DNA of 64,000 bases, from positions 682,001-746,000 of the forward strand of contig JALJCQ010000007.1 in NCBI GenBank assembly GCA_023091665.1. Direction: 5' to 3'. The stretch comes from Pythium myriotylum. Taxonomy: Eukaryota; Oomycota; Peronosporomycetes; Pythiales; Pythiaceae. The position numbers were made by a program, and so were the translations under genes. The notes beneath the pieces were generated by a model. That model was not told where the DNA came from, made no database searches, and was given only the letters and a program-made list of their open reading frames with translations. Of the stretch, positions 47,186 to 57,512 are shown one piece after another; the first letter of the stretch is position 1; every line of letters begins with the position of its first letter.

Positions 47186-47566
47186 CTATGAAATATCTGT
47201 ATCTAAATCTATAAAACCTTTTAGTACATCAGGTTCATTTTTTTGTTTTGAGTAGAGCCAGAGAAGGGAATAGATGCCACAGTAGTCATTTTTGCTACCT
47301 TGGTATTGTATCTTATTGTACTTCTGTAAGTTTAGCTTTGGAGGAGCGGGGCATCCCATACTATCAAAATACTCATCATTGTAAATGGCTACCCAATGGC
47401 CAGTGCTATCATCTTTTCGGAGAAGGATAATATAAGATCCTTCATGCGGTAGATTGTTGGCATCTCTAATATCTATTATACCATTCAGTTGAACATTAAG
47501 CAAACGTGCTAACTCTACTAGATCTGTGTCAGTAGTGATAGGTTTAATTAATTTATTTTCCAGCAT
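47186..47566 (-). CDS. Viral maturation cysteine protease (adenain/Ulp1-like)
   Basis: In this 126-residue protein the catalytic order H-D-Q-C is visible: His57 in TGHWVAIY, Asp68 in EYFDSMG, Gln89 in IQYQGSKND and Cys96 in DYCGIYSL. It is shorter than adenovirus protease but has the family core. It is expected to process virion precursors; LSGG-S in the protein at 39030 is a candidate substrate site. It is divergent from the capsid gene, with a 122-bp AT-rich region between. Confidence 0.87.
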   Translation of the reverse strand: MLENKLIKPITTDTDLVELARLLNVQLNGIIDIRDANNLPHEGSYIILLRKDDSTGHWVAIYNDEYFDSMGCPAPPKLNLQKYNKIQYQGSKNDYCGIYSLLWLYSKQKNEPDVLKGFIDLDTDIS

Positions 47567-47688
47567 GATATCTTCAACGTAGTATATATACTACGTTCGT
47601 TAGTCGTTTTATATTTTTAAGAATAAAGAAAATATAAAACAAAAGATATATAACAGTAGTTTCAAATTAATTTGAAACAGAATAAACA

Positions 47689-49478
47689 ATGACAGATTCA
47701 ACTCAACTAGCCGATCAATTTCTTCATGACTGCAGTGTATCTCCTGATCCTGTAGTCTCGATCTCCAAGGATAAGCGTGTTATTCACTGTGTTGATAACT
47801 CAAATGGCTCATACCAGTCAGGTGTTATTACCATTGATCCACGAGTCAATTAAATGGTTCTACGGGCTTTGGTAGTCTTCGTGATGCTTATCTTACTCTT
47901 CCTTATGTTGTAACCATGAAGAACACTGGAGCATCTGCACTTGGTGCCGTAGTCCCTAAATATGCAGTTGGCCTTAAATGTGGTATCTGGAATGTTATTG
48001 ACTCGCTCTCGGTAGAACTCAATGGTAAATCGATCATTACTGATAATGATTACAAACTGTACTGGAACAATCTTCGTGCGATGACGGAATGGAGCTCTAC
48101 CGATGTTGTCAAACGTGGCGCTGATTCGTTCTTAGCTGCAGATGATTCAACTTCAGTCCTCTTTGCTCAATCTGGTGGCAATGCTGCTGCTACCGCTTGG
48201 GGTGATGGTTATCTAAACAACACGACCAATGTCGCGTCCACAGTTGCTACTGGCCTTGTTCCTGAATCTACTGGTACCTCACCTCCTTACAATACCGGTT
48301 TCATTAGTCGTTTATACAACAATCCTGACCAAGTTGCTACAAGCACTGATGGTACTACTTTAACTGCTACGAACCCATACGGATGGATGACAACTCGATC
48401 TGGGGGTCTTCTCTCTATGGTTCAACAGAATGCGAAGGGTGGCTTCGTGAACACCTCTTCTGCCGCTGCTGCTGGTGGTATTGCGGGTACATGGTACCAT
48501 ATGCTCAACATTCGTCTTATTGATTTACATCCAATTTTCAAGGAATTAGATCTAATTGCCAACCCGCAGATCAAGATTAAACTCCGTGTTAACCAAGGTT
48601 ACGTTGATGTTACCACTGGTGCGTCGAATGCTATGTCGCTCGCAAGCACTACTTTAACATCTGGCACTACGGTTCCTGTTATGATTGCTTCTGCAGCTGC
48701 TGGTAACCCAATGAATGGTGTTCCTAATGCTACTTCAGGCTCGCTTCGTGTTGCTTTTGGACCTTTACAGAACTCTCTAACTACTCTATCAACATCTGGT
48801 CAAATTTTCCCATTCACTACAAGTCGTCTCTATATTCCTTTCTATGACATTGCGAATCCTTCGCAGATTGTTCAAAAACCAATTAAGAAAGTTAACTACC
48901 TTGACTGCTATGCTCAGTACTTTACTCAAAAAGCTGGTGTTGGTGTAAGCACGACGCAGCAGAACGTAGCATTTTCGTTCCAGCTCTCGGCATCCCTCAA
49001 GAACATCAAATACGTTGCGCTCATTCCTTTTGCTGAAACGAGCAGCGGCCATTTCAGTAATGCTAGTGCTAACTTAACTCAACAGTTCGCTTCGCCGTTC
49101 GATTCTGCCCCTTGGACATGCCAGCCTGGTGCTAGTGTTCGTAACTTCCAGATTCAAATTGGTAATGAAAACATCTTCAACAAGACTATTGATTACGATT
49201 ATGAAAGCTTCTTTGATGAATTCAGTAAGATTGCTGCGATCAATGGTAATCTCTCGCATGAAATTTCGAATGGTTTAGTAGATTTTACTAAATGGTCTAA
49301 TGTACAACGTGTCTTACTGGCTGATTGTTCGCGAGTAACAAACCCTGAAGTACCACAATCTGTTTTAATCAGCGGAGTGAATAATTGTACACAAGGTACA
49401 AACTATTTATGCTTGATCATCTACGGAAGAAGCCTAAGCATGGATCGTCTCACAGGAGAGGTAGTAGACTATGATTAA
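47689..49478 (+). CDS. Viral major capsid protein (double jelly roll), frameshifted near codon 54
   Basis: The first frame starts at the ATG at 47689 (MTDSTQLADQFLHD) and stops at 47851-47853. The -1 frame takes over from about 47847 (QLNGSTGFGSLRDAYL) and runs 543 codons to 49478, giving about 597 residues in all. FGSLRDAYLTLPYVVTM, IDSLSVELNGKSI and TEWSS near the N-terminus and KWSNVQRVLLADCSRV near the end are typical of PLV major capsid proteins. A one-base deletion is the simplest reading, since no canonical slippery heptamer is seen. It could be a true mutation or an assembly error. Confidence 0.85.
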
Positions 49479-49564
49479 GTTACAATGGTTGAAAGTTGTA
49501 GTTGTATATATATTTTTTTAAGACTGTGTTCATTTAGAGATATGTCTTATCTAGTATATAGGTA

Positions 49565-49960
49565 ATGATGAAGTACTGCGAATTAACCAAGTATCCAAGA
49601 ATCTATGCAAATACTTACTGGGGAAGATTTGATGGCAAGTGTGACGAAGAAGTCATTAACAATAGAAATGAATTCATTAAAGATTTTGGAATAAAAAAAG
49701 AGTTTGGACCAAAAAAGATTTGGGAACGTATCATCGAATTAAAGAATGGAATTTTTTGGAACTATTTTGATCATACTGAATGTTATTATAATGGTAAATC
49801 GTATATAGTTGTCACAAGTCCATATGGCAATTATGAAGATGAAGATGTATTTATGTGTGCTACTGGGTTCTCTAAATACAAAAAGCTGTACTCTCAGGAT
49901 GCTAATACCTACATAAAGATCGTACATAAGACTCCTTACAATATGAGTATTGGTTTATAA
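49565..49960 (+). CDS. Viral protein of unknown function
   Basis: The product has 131 residues and starts MMKYCELTKYPRIYANTYW. It has an aromatic-rich alpha/beta appearance (IFWNYFDHTECYYNGKSYIVV) and no recognised motif. It follows the capsid gene in the same orientation, with AT-rich flanks and a TATAGG sequence before the start. Base composition is viral. Confidence 0.65.
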   Translation: MMKYCELTKYPRIYANTYWGRFDGKCDEEVINNRNEFIKDFGIKKEFGPKKIWERIIELKNGIFWNYFDHTECYYNGKSYIVVTSPYGNYEDEDVFMCATGFSKYKKLYSQDANTYIKIVHKTPYNMSIGL

Positions 49961-50003
49961 TAATAATAAAATGTATTTTTTTTCATACTAATATAGGTCT
50001 ACA

Positions 50004-50651
50004 ATGTTGTATAGAAACCGAAGACAACAAGTAGATATTCAAAAAGAAAATGAAATCATTGTACCCGTAGAACAAGTTGATGTCAAAGTACTAAATGATG
50101 ATGGATTGAAGCTAGTACTGAGCAGAATCAGTTTTCTCCAACAACAGTTTAGTAATTATCTTAATCAAAAACATCATGAGAAGCAGACTGAAATACTGTC
50201 TTCTAAAATCTCAGAACTTGGTAAAAGTTATGAAACCCAAATTGAGCAACTTAAAACTCAAATAACTGCTTTGGAAACTAAAATTGATAGTCTCCAGATT
50301 GATGTATCAAAGTTGCCTATTCATAAGACAAAAGAGTATGAGAGTATGTTGAGTAACGCGAGCGAGTCTATTGTTCAGTATTTGTCAGATCTAAAGGAAT
50401 CGTTCGATGATGTTCATTTTACTAATAAGTGCGATAAGCATTACCACATCAGCAAGAGCATGCTATTCGATCACTACTCTCAATGGTGCTCTAGAAATAA
50501 CGAGAAGCCTTTGACATTTCTGAAATTCAAGGATAAGTTGATTCATTATGATAGCACCATATTGTATAAGAAAATGAAGTTAAATGATGAACAAGTGTGG
50601 GGATTTGAGTTTCCGTTCGAAGGATTCTTTGAAACCAATCATACCGAGTAA
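50004..50651 (+). CDS. Chimeric ORF: coiled-coil protein fused to primase-helicase C-terminus
   Basis: The product has 215 residues. Residues 1-103 (MLYRNRRQQVDIQKENEI ... ETKIDSLQIDVSKL) are single copy and form a coiled coil. From the base at 50314 on, the frame enters the right inverted-repeat arm. The remaining 112 residues are identical to the C-terminus of the primase-helicase encoded at 34586-37090. The frame is kept across the junction. The native coiled-coil gene has probably lost its own 3' end. Whether the fusion is expressed is unknown. Confidence 0.75.
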   Translation: MLYRNRRQQVDIQKENEIIVPVEQVDVKVLNDDGLKLVLSRISFLQQQFSNYLNQKHHEKQTEILSSKISELGKSYETQIEQLKTQITALETKIDSLQIDVSKLPIHKTKEYESMLSNASESIVQYLSDLKESFDDVHFTNKCDKHYHISKSMLFDHYSQWCSRNNEKPLTFLKFKDKLIHYDSTILYKKMKLNDEQVWGFEFPFEGFFETNHTE

Positions 50652-51403
50652 TACACTATCTAAATCATCATCATTCTTTTTTTTATTCTGGGAATACAAC
50701 AATGTATATGTACATACAAGAGACGGCGTCGAGGGACACGTCCTTCATACTTTCTTTTTTTTAATTCTGGGAACTGCCTGGAACGATTCTGGAACCGTGA
50801 ATCTGTGCACAGAAAAGATCTAGACACTCTATAACATAATAATAGTAAAGGAAAGTGAGTGGTGGTTCCAGAATCTTGAGAAAAGTATAAAACTTTTATT
50901 TGAAAAAAACAGGTAGGTTAGGTTTATCTCGATCTAGTATGTTCATCTAGATACCAACCTAACCTTCCTTTTTTGCCTACAAAAGTTTTAGAAATTAGTT
51001 GGAACTTTGGAACTTTGAAAAATAGAGATATCTAATAGATGCATACAGCGTATAAGTTAAATATATAACACAAAAAAGTTCCGTAAAAGGTTCTTTTTAG
51101 TTCCAGAATCAAAAGCGGCGGATATCCAGGCAGAGAACTTCTTTTTCTAATTATTATGTTATAACTATGGAGAGATAGACTATCCTAAATTGTAGAATTA
51201 GAACGAAATTTGAGATCAACCTGCTCGCGGACGTCCGCCAGCAGCTCAGCTATACTAAATCATTAGCCACATGGTCACTCCACATGTCATAAAAGCGGGA
51301 TTTCAGTCTGGAATCAACTAATGAATTGCAAAGTGAATTGTAGGATGAATTGCACACGAATTGCGCCTCGAGAAGGTAAGGCGGTCATTCTTCAACAAGC
51401 AAG
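50652..51403. repeat. Viral terminal inverted repeat, non-coding part (right)
   Basis: This is the mirror of 33834-34585 with the same hairpins and A-rich repeats. It contains the GGCGGACGTCCGC-type palindrome at about 51221-51244. Composition changes to host type at about 51,340-51,370. Confidence 0.7.
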
Positions 51404-52625
51404 ATGGCGGAAAGACTGGTTTGGTTTCTTCTTGTCGATCAGAAGGGGGCGGCGTACAAGGAGACAACTGCGAGTAAAGTGAAGGTCCCTGTTGATGGTG
51501 ATATTGATGACTTCAGAGATGCTGTGCATGCGAAGAACTCTGGCATTCTCCAAGGAATTGTTCCTGCCCAACTACTCGTCTACGCCGACGGATGTTCACA
51601 CCAATTTGCAACCCGAAGACGACATTGGGGTCTATGGAGCAAAGGACGCGAAGATGTATGTGGTTGTTCCGGACGGCGTAGTGCACGACAACTCTGCTAC
51701 GACAGCGCCGCTGACGGCGGAGCAAATGAAGATGGCTGTGAATGAGGCTCTTGAAGAGCGTGATCGAAAGCGCTCGGAGTACTCGATATCAACATGCCCG
51801 CGTTCGAAAGAAACGCTTCTCAAGCAGCAATTGGGTCTTGAATACTCCGCTGTTTCCGTCAATGAAGTGGTCGACGACTCGATTCATGGTTATCAATGGT
51901 CAGCACTAACTGAGAAGCATCCAGACCAACGAAAGGCGTACATGAAGTACGTTGAGGAACACTTACGCGATGCTTTGATATCAAGACGAAAGCAGAAGGA
52001 TTTCCTGAAGGATGTTGCTGGACAGCAAGACTTACTCAATTGTGATGATCGAAGCAGACTTCCTTTCAAGGTGAAGGGAACAGCAGATATGATGATTATC
52101 GACGAAACGGCGAACCGAATGGACGACGTTTTCGCTGGTCTTCGGTTCGTGATCGAAGTAAAGAAGGATCGTCCAAGCTACAAAGAACGATGGCAACTGC
52201 TCCTGGAGTTGGTTGTCGCGGATTTGAAAAGTGAAGGACGTTGTGCTCCAGTGGGTTTGCTCACTAACCTGAATGACTACTGGTATTTCTTGTGGTTCAC
52301 GCCGGACAACAAAATCGCCAGAATGGTGCTTACTTGCCCAGGTAATGGATTCAAGACAATGAAAGAAGTATTGAAGGAGAGAAGTGGACCCACGCGTGAT
52401 GGACACTTTCCGATGCGTGTTGCTTTCTTGGGTTCGCCTCTTCCATTGAAGCGTCAAAAGTTGCTTCGAAGTGCAACTGGACGCGACGATGCTGCAGCAG
52501 AAATGCTGGAGAGATACGAGTTGATGTCGGATGAACTTAGTCCGGAGTTCTTGCATCAGCAAAGGATTGATTATGCTTTCGATCTGATTAGGCGAATGCC
52601 GATTCATAGTTCAATGTACACCTAG
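51404..52625 (+). pseudogene. CRN-like gene, right-arm copy, broken by a 26-bp deletion
   Basis: This copy is collinear with the intact gene at 32586-33833, but 26 bp present there are missing at about 51589/51590. The frame shifts after QLLVYAD and terminates early in the original frame (stop by 51745). The C-terminal nuclease-like part remains open from about 51590 to 52625 in the other frame. One further substitution changes Leu to Pro in the C-terminal part (at 52411). It is probably non-functional as a full-length CRN. Confidence 0.85.
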
Positions 52626-52886
52626 ATGGTTGCGACTCAACGGTACGGCGACAGTTCTCGCGTGAGCAACTACCGCATCCGATCTTGTCCGATGCTAGAA
52701 TTGAAACTCACAGAGGCTTTGAGCCAACGCCATCACATGCCGAAACCGATCAACGAATATAACCGAGAAGACCCACAGGACTTGAAATTAGCTATAAAAT
52801 TCCCGTCATTTTCTCCACAGGATTCGTTACATCCCATAGATCTACAGATCTTCTAGTGGCGGAAGATTTCAAGATCGCGTCGTAAT

Positions 52887-53234
52887 TCATATGGACTTGG
52901 ATGCATTATATTCCTTGCAGCCTTCTTCGAGGGTCTCGAGTGTCTCAGTCATCGTGAGATTTCCAACCGTGCAGTTGGGAAACATCACCGCGAGACCTCG
53001 AAGCGAGTTGTAGCAGTCAGCGTTGTTACAGATTTGTGAAGGCGAGACATTCGTCACGTAGAACTGCCCGTCCAAGAGCATACCGCAGACCGTCATCACG
53101 CTTCGGGCCCTCGTTTCGTTGACCACTGACTTTATTTCTTGCTCCGTGCACTCCGGAGGCCTCTCCAGTGCAGTGTCTGCAGTAGCAGAGAGCAGAAGAG
53201 GGAGAGCGATAGCGAACAAGAATAGGAGCTTCAT
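52887..53234 (-). CDS. Short elicitin-like protein without stalk (right-arm copy)
   Basis: The 115-residue product is identical to that at 31977-32324. The signal peptide and six cysteines are intact and the flanks are the same. Orientation is reversed relative to the surrounding cluster. Confidence 0.82.
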   Translation of the reverse strand: MKLLFLFAIALPLLLSATADTALERPPECTEQEIKSVVNETRARSVMTVCGMLLDGQFYVTNVSPSQICNNADCYNSLRGLAVMFPNCTVGNLTMTETLETLEEGCKEYNASKSI

Positions 53235-54015
53235 ATCACGTGGAGCACAGCGAGTTGGCAAATGACTGTTGGCAACGGTTTGCAGTTTGAATTTGCTCAT
53301 GCCGCTTTGCCACGGTGTGGAGCCCATGAGGAACCAATCTTCTTCGTTGACTTCAACACTAGAACGTTCAAGTTGATCAAGATGCTCGAATTGTTAGGTT
53401 GACACAGATTGCGTTGCTGTCTCAAGCGTCCCAAGCCACAAACTCGTAGTGCGGTGGACTCGATCGGTTTCGACGAGACATGATCCACCGTGGTGTGCTC
53501 GGATGACACGGTGGCATGAGTTGGGCTCTGCGATCTACTGGCTGAGTGAGGCACAATGAATGATTCCATGGTTCAAGTTCTCTGCCTCTTAGGCACCCGC
53601 ACAATTTATCGCTCAGGCAAGTGGATCCTCATGAGACTTCTTGTCATTGGGGAATTCCTTTTTATGTGCAAATGGACCGAGAAATTCAACGCGAAGGTCG
53701 AGACACAGGACAGACCTCTGCTCTAACACACTTTTACGTTTATCCAAGCGAACAGGCACCCTTACCAAGGTTTGTGCAAGCTCGCACTCTTGGTTGTCTG
53801 GTCATAGAGAAGTCGATATGACTTGCTGGCGGCACGAAAATCATAACATGGTTACCAGCGTGTGAAAATATGCATTTCAACTCGAAAAGTTTGGAGGCAA
53901 CGAACTTTGTTGCCTCACTGGAAACAAAGATCCAAACAAAAAGGAGAAGAGAAAACTGGTGAGGATACATTACAAAGCCACGTATAGCTATCTCGGTGAG
54001 GTTCTGGTGCGCGGA
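53235..54015. other. Intergenic inside right arm
   Basis: This is the mirror of 31196-31976, with one observed substitution at 53771. No gene is present. Confidence 0.5.
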
Positions 54016-54852
54016 TTAGATCACACAAAATGTGACCAAAACAACTGCAACGGTGGACATCGTCGAGACCAGAGTGCGTGGGCTCCACGACTTGGATGGA
54101 ACAGGTGTCCTGATTGTCGCACCGCCGACTTGGGAGCTATCTGTGGGTGATTCGATCGCCGTGTCCCCACCCCCAGATTCCGCCCTACTCCCTTCGATGT
54201 CTGTGTCAGTTGTGTCCGCTGGCTTGACGGTGGCTTGATCGTCGGTCGTCGGGGCAGGAGTCTCCGTAGATGTGCTGTTGGCTGTAGTTGTGCTGTTGCT
54301 GTTCGCAGTGACCTGAGATGTCGTCGGTACCGGTGTCTTCGTGGCTGCGTCTAGGCTCTTGGTCATGTTGCCTGGTGGGGGAGGGACTCCGTCTGGCCCT
54401 GGCGGAGGAACACCATCTGGGCGAGGTGGCGGCCTCCCGTCAGGCCCCGGTGGAGGAACACCCCCAGGGCCAGGAGGGGGTAAGCCATTCGGCCCTGGAG
54501 GAGGAAGTCCCCCTGATCCTGGAGGAGGTGTACCGTCAGAACTAGCTGAAGCCCCGACACAGGATCCGAGGAGCGCTGTAGTTCCAGCGCTAATGGAGAC
54601 GCCGTTGATAGCGCAGTCGGGCAGCGTCGCCACGATAGCCTTGATGGCCTCGACGCAGCTCGGGCTCTTGCAGAAATCGACGTTTGTCAAGGTCAAAGGC
54701 TTAGACGGATCTTTCGCGAGCCCAGCGCACGCTCCTAAGACCGTCGCATCTTGCTGTGCGGCCGCCACTTGAGCGAGTTGCTGCGGTGAGCAGTCGGCGG
54801 CATTGGCAGTCGCAAGAATGGCCGCTGCTGCAATGATGAAAGGAATCTTCAT
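54016..54852 (-). CDS. Elicitin-like protein with collagen-like PPG spacer (right-arm copy)
   Basis: The 278-residue product is identical to that at 30359-31195: signal peptide, six-cysteine domain, PPPGPxG spacer and GPI-type tail. The repeat spacer has the same unit number in both copies, which argues for a recent duplication. Confidence 0.9.
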   Translation of the reverse strand: MKIPFIIAAAAILATANAADCSPQQLAQVAAAQQDATVLGACAGLAKDPSKPLTLTNVDFCKSPSCVEAIKAIVATLPDCAINGVSISAGTTALLGSCVGASASSDGTPPPGSGGLPPPGPNGLPPPGPGGVPPPGPDGRPPPRPDGVPPPGPDGVPPPPGNMTKSLDAATKTPVPTTSQVTANSNSTTTANSTSTETPAPTTDDQATVKPADTTDTDIEGSRAESGGGDTAIESPTDSSQVGGATIRTPVPSKSWSPRTLVSTMSTVAVVLVTFCVI

Positions 54853-55331
54853 TAGTGGCTGAGAGACTCGAGGACCTGGCGCTTCCGGTGGAGATTTGAA
54901 AATGACGACCTCCCTGGATCGTGCAAAGAGCCTGTGGGTATATTCAGCAGCCGCCAATACGGGAGACGGAGACCGATCATTCCACTGGTCGAACACGGCC
55001 AGAATGTTCAGCGAAGATCTGGCAATATCTCCGTGTCAAGGTCAGTGGGCGGTGTGATCGATCGACTCGTTCCAAAGCAAGGTGAATCGATGACCGGGTC
55101 ACTAAAAAAGGTCACGAGGAAGATAGCTGGGCTCCTCTACGATCCACGCGACTTTTGACAGACTCGAGCGTCCTGGCGCACGTCTTCCGCAAGTGAGCAA
55201 CATCCGGGAGGCGTTTTTCCTTGCTTCCCGTGACGTTCAGACAAAGCCAGGGGACTCAGAGTTTGAAACGAAAGCATTTCACTCCACAGAACATTCATTG
55301 AAAGGTTGATAAGTTGAAGCTAACCAGTTGG
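54853..55331. other. Intergenic inside right arm
   Basis: This is the mirror of 29880-30358, with no gene. Confidence 0.5.
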
Positions 55332-56225
55332 CTACGCCATGAGAGCGAGCAACAGTGTACCCATGGCAGTTGCAGCCACCGTCGCGCTGAACGCGGAGGC
55401 TTCCGAGGTCGCGGGGGGCTTAGTCGTGGAGTTGGTGGGCTTACTGGTCGCCGGTGAGCTCGCCACGATCGACGGCGACGAGATCGAATAGGATCCGCTT
55501 GAGTCGTCCGACGATGCAGCATCTGCTTCACCAAGAACGCTGCCCTCATTAGATTCGGTTTGAGAGCTCTCGGTAGAGTTTGACTTGCCTGCCGTCTTGG
55601 TCTTGGTCTTGTCGGATGCCTTGGAGCTGTCGCCACTCAGACTCATATCGATGTCCGGGAACAGCGCGGTCGGCGGCTTGGTTGTCTTGGGTGCCTTGGT
55701 TGTGCCATCGTCGTCATCATCGTCGTCGCTGGTGTCTCCAGACTTGGACGGCTTGGGTGTCTTGGTAGGCTTGGGCGTCTTGGTGGGCTTGGGCGTCTTG
55801 GTCGGGCTCGGTGTCTCTGTCACCGGCGTGGATCCGTCGCCTCCTGGTGCGACCGTCGCTGCTGGGGTGCTTCCCGTGTCGCCATCGCCGTCATCGCTTC
55901 CGCTGCCGTCGCCGCAGGCCTCAAGCATCTTCTTGGTGGCCGAGCGCACTTTGACGCCGTTGAGCTTGCACTTGGGCAGCGCCTTGCGCACTTTCTTGAT
56001 GGCCTTGATGCATTTCGCGTTGGCGCAGAACGCCGTGTTGGACACGTCAGGCGCGCCGCTTCCGTCGAACTTGAGCTCGGGGCAGGCCGTCGGAATCGCC
56101 TTCTCGGCCGTGATCGACTGCACCGTCGCCGTCTCCTCGGCCGTGCAGTCTTCGATCGCGGACGCCGGCGCCGCCAGCAGCGTGAGCGCCGCGACAGCTG
56201 CGAGCGTGAGTCTGGTGAGCTGCAT
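55332..56225 (-). CDS. Elicitin-like protein, GPI-type (right-arm copy)
   Basis: The 297-residue product is identical to that at 28986-29879, with the same KTPKPT stalk and hydrophobic tail. The mirrored initiator-like element lies just upstream, at about 56235-56252. Confidence 0.9.
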   Translation of the reverse strand: MQLTRLTLAAVAALTLLAAPASAIEDCTAEETATVQSITAEKAIPTACPELKFDGSGAPDVSNTAFCANAKCIKAIKKVRKALPKCKLNGVKVRSATKKMLEACGDGSGSDDGDGDTGSTPAATVAPGGDGSTPVTETPSPTKTPKPTKTPKPTKTPKPSKSGDTSDDDDDDDGTTKAPKTTKPPTALFPDIDMSLSGDSSKASDKTKTKTAGKSNSTESSQTESNEGSVLGEADAASSDDSSGSYSISSPSIVASSPATSKPTNSTTKPPATSEASAFSATVAATAMGTLLLALMA

Positions 56226-56771
56226 GGCGCGCGTGTGTAAATGCGAGAATGGCGCAACGGTCGCACATAGGGAGGACTCGGCCACTTGATCCAGTCACCA
56301 ACCAGACCACGCGAGAGTTGCCCAACTCATTTCTTCAAACTACCATATCAAGGTGAGACGGAGCTCTCAAGTACATTTTAAGGTAGATTCACAATAAAGT
56401 ATCTATACAAAAGCTCATCAAATGCACCTTGATGTGGAATTATTTGTCGTAGTTCGAAATCCCAGCTGGTGCGCTCACTACTGAACTCATTGGATGGCGA
56501 GCCAGTTCACGCGAAGGACATGCACTTGACGCAAAGCTCGCAATCGACGCGTTCGTTCTGCGTGGTGCCATCGTCAGGCCACGCGAGAGTGACGAGACGC
56601 CAGGGTCTCTTCGGAGCGACCATGGACTGCTACATATATACTAGTAGTAGTCGGATTGAAGGCAATGTGCAGTGGACTTCTTCCAAAGGGTGTAGATTCG
56701 TTTATAATACTCTCGATGCATATCTGCATTATTTACACTTTGTTCCATGGCCATTTCCATCCCCCCACACT
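56226..56771. other. Intergenic inside right arm
   Basis: This is the mirror of 28440-28985, with no gene. Confidence 0.5.
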
Positions 56772-57512
56772 CTACACAAACACTGCCAAGAGTGCCGTTG
56801 TCAACACGATTGCACAGGTCGACGCCGCGACGGTCACCGTGCCGGACGTCGCGGTTGTGGAGACGGTCGGGGCCTTGGTAGTCGGCGCCGGTGTCGACAC
56901 AGTGACGTCTTCGGTGCCTGAACCGATTGGCGAACCGATCGGCTTGTCTGAAGGTGCCGGTGTCTCGGTGGCTGGAGCGACGGTCTCGTTCGTGCCGATG
57001 ATCGTTCCGATGGGAGGTGCCGTGGTGGCTGGAGCCGTGGTCGTCGGCTTGGGGGTCTTGGTCGTCTTAGGCGTCTTGGTTGGAGACGGCGTCGAGGACG
57101 CGCTGGACGACGCGTCGTCATCGTTGTCATCGTCATCGCCGCTGCTCGACTTGGCGGCCTTGACGCTGTCGGTGTCGTAGCCGGCGCTCGTGCACGCCTT
57201 GAGCAGCTTGTTCATGCCCTTGCGGACGTTCTTGCCATTGTACGAGCACTTGGGCATGGCCTTCTTGGTCTTCTTGATGGTCGCAATGCAGTCTTTGCTC
57301 TTGCAGAACTCGGTGTTGGTGTAGTCGGGCGTCTCGCCGTTCATCACGAGCGCCGTGCAGACCGACGTGACCTCGTTCGAGGCCTGGACTTTCTTGACCG
57401 TCGCGAGCTCGTCGGTCGTGCACACGGGCAGCGTCGAGTCGGCGGCGCGCGCCGGCGCCACGCACAGCGCCGCGAGTACCGCGATGGTGACGGTGAACTT
57501 GGCGAGCTGCAT
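56772..57512 (-). CDS. Elicitin-like protein, GPI-type (right-arm copy)
   Basis: The 246-residue product is identical to that at 27699-28439. The promoter side continues to 57876, where the mirror ends, so about 360 bp of upstream sequence is shared between the copies. Beyond that the two copies have different neighbours. Confidence 0.9.
   Translation of the reverse strand: MQLAKFTVTIAVLAALCVAPARAADSTLPVCTTDELATVKKVQASNEVTSVCTALVMNGETPDYTNTEFCKSKDCIATIKKTKKAMPKCSYNGKNVRKGMNKLLKACTSAGYDTDSVKAAKSSSGDDDDNDDDASSSASSTPSPTKTPKTTKTPKPTTTAPATTAPPIGTIIGTNETVAPATETPAPSDKPIGSPIGSGTEDVTVSTPAPTTKAPTVSTTATSGTVTVAASTCAIVLTTALLAVFV

Larger units (their letters stand above)
33890..51347. mobile_element. Integrated Polinton-like virus / virophage-type element, about 17.5 kb
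   Basis: The AT-rich block contrasts with GC-rich host DNA and encodes a coherent viral set: primase-SF3 helicase, tyrosine recombinase, GIY-YIG nuclease, minor capsid protein, packaging ATPase, S74 fibre, cysteine protease and major capsid protein. Terminal inverted repeats of about 1 kb are embedded in a larger inverted repeat. No protein-primed DNA polymerase B or rve integrase is present, which separates it from classical Mavericks and places it with PLVs and virophages. The single-copy interior is 34924-50313. The outer ends are approximate. Confidence 0.88.

Noticed and set aside
47845..47856. Programmed -1 frameshifting in the capsid gene
   Set aside because: No X-XXY-YYZ slippery heptamer in the correct frame and no obvious downstream structure; a simple indel is more likely.
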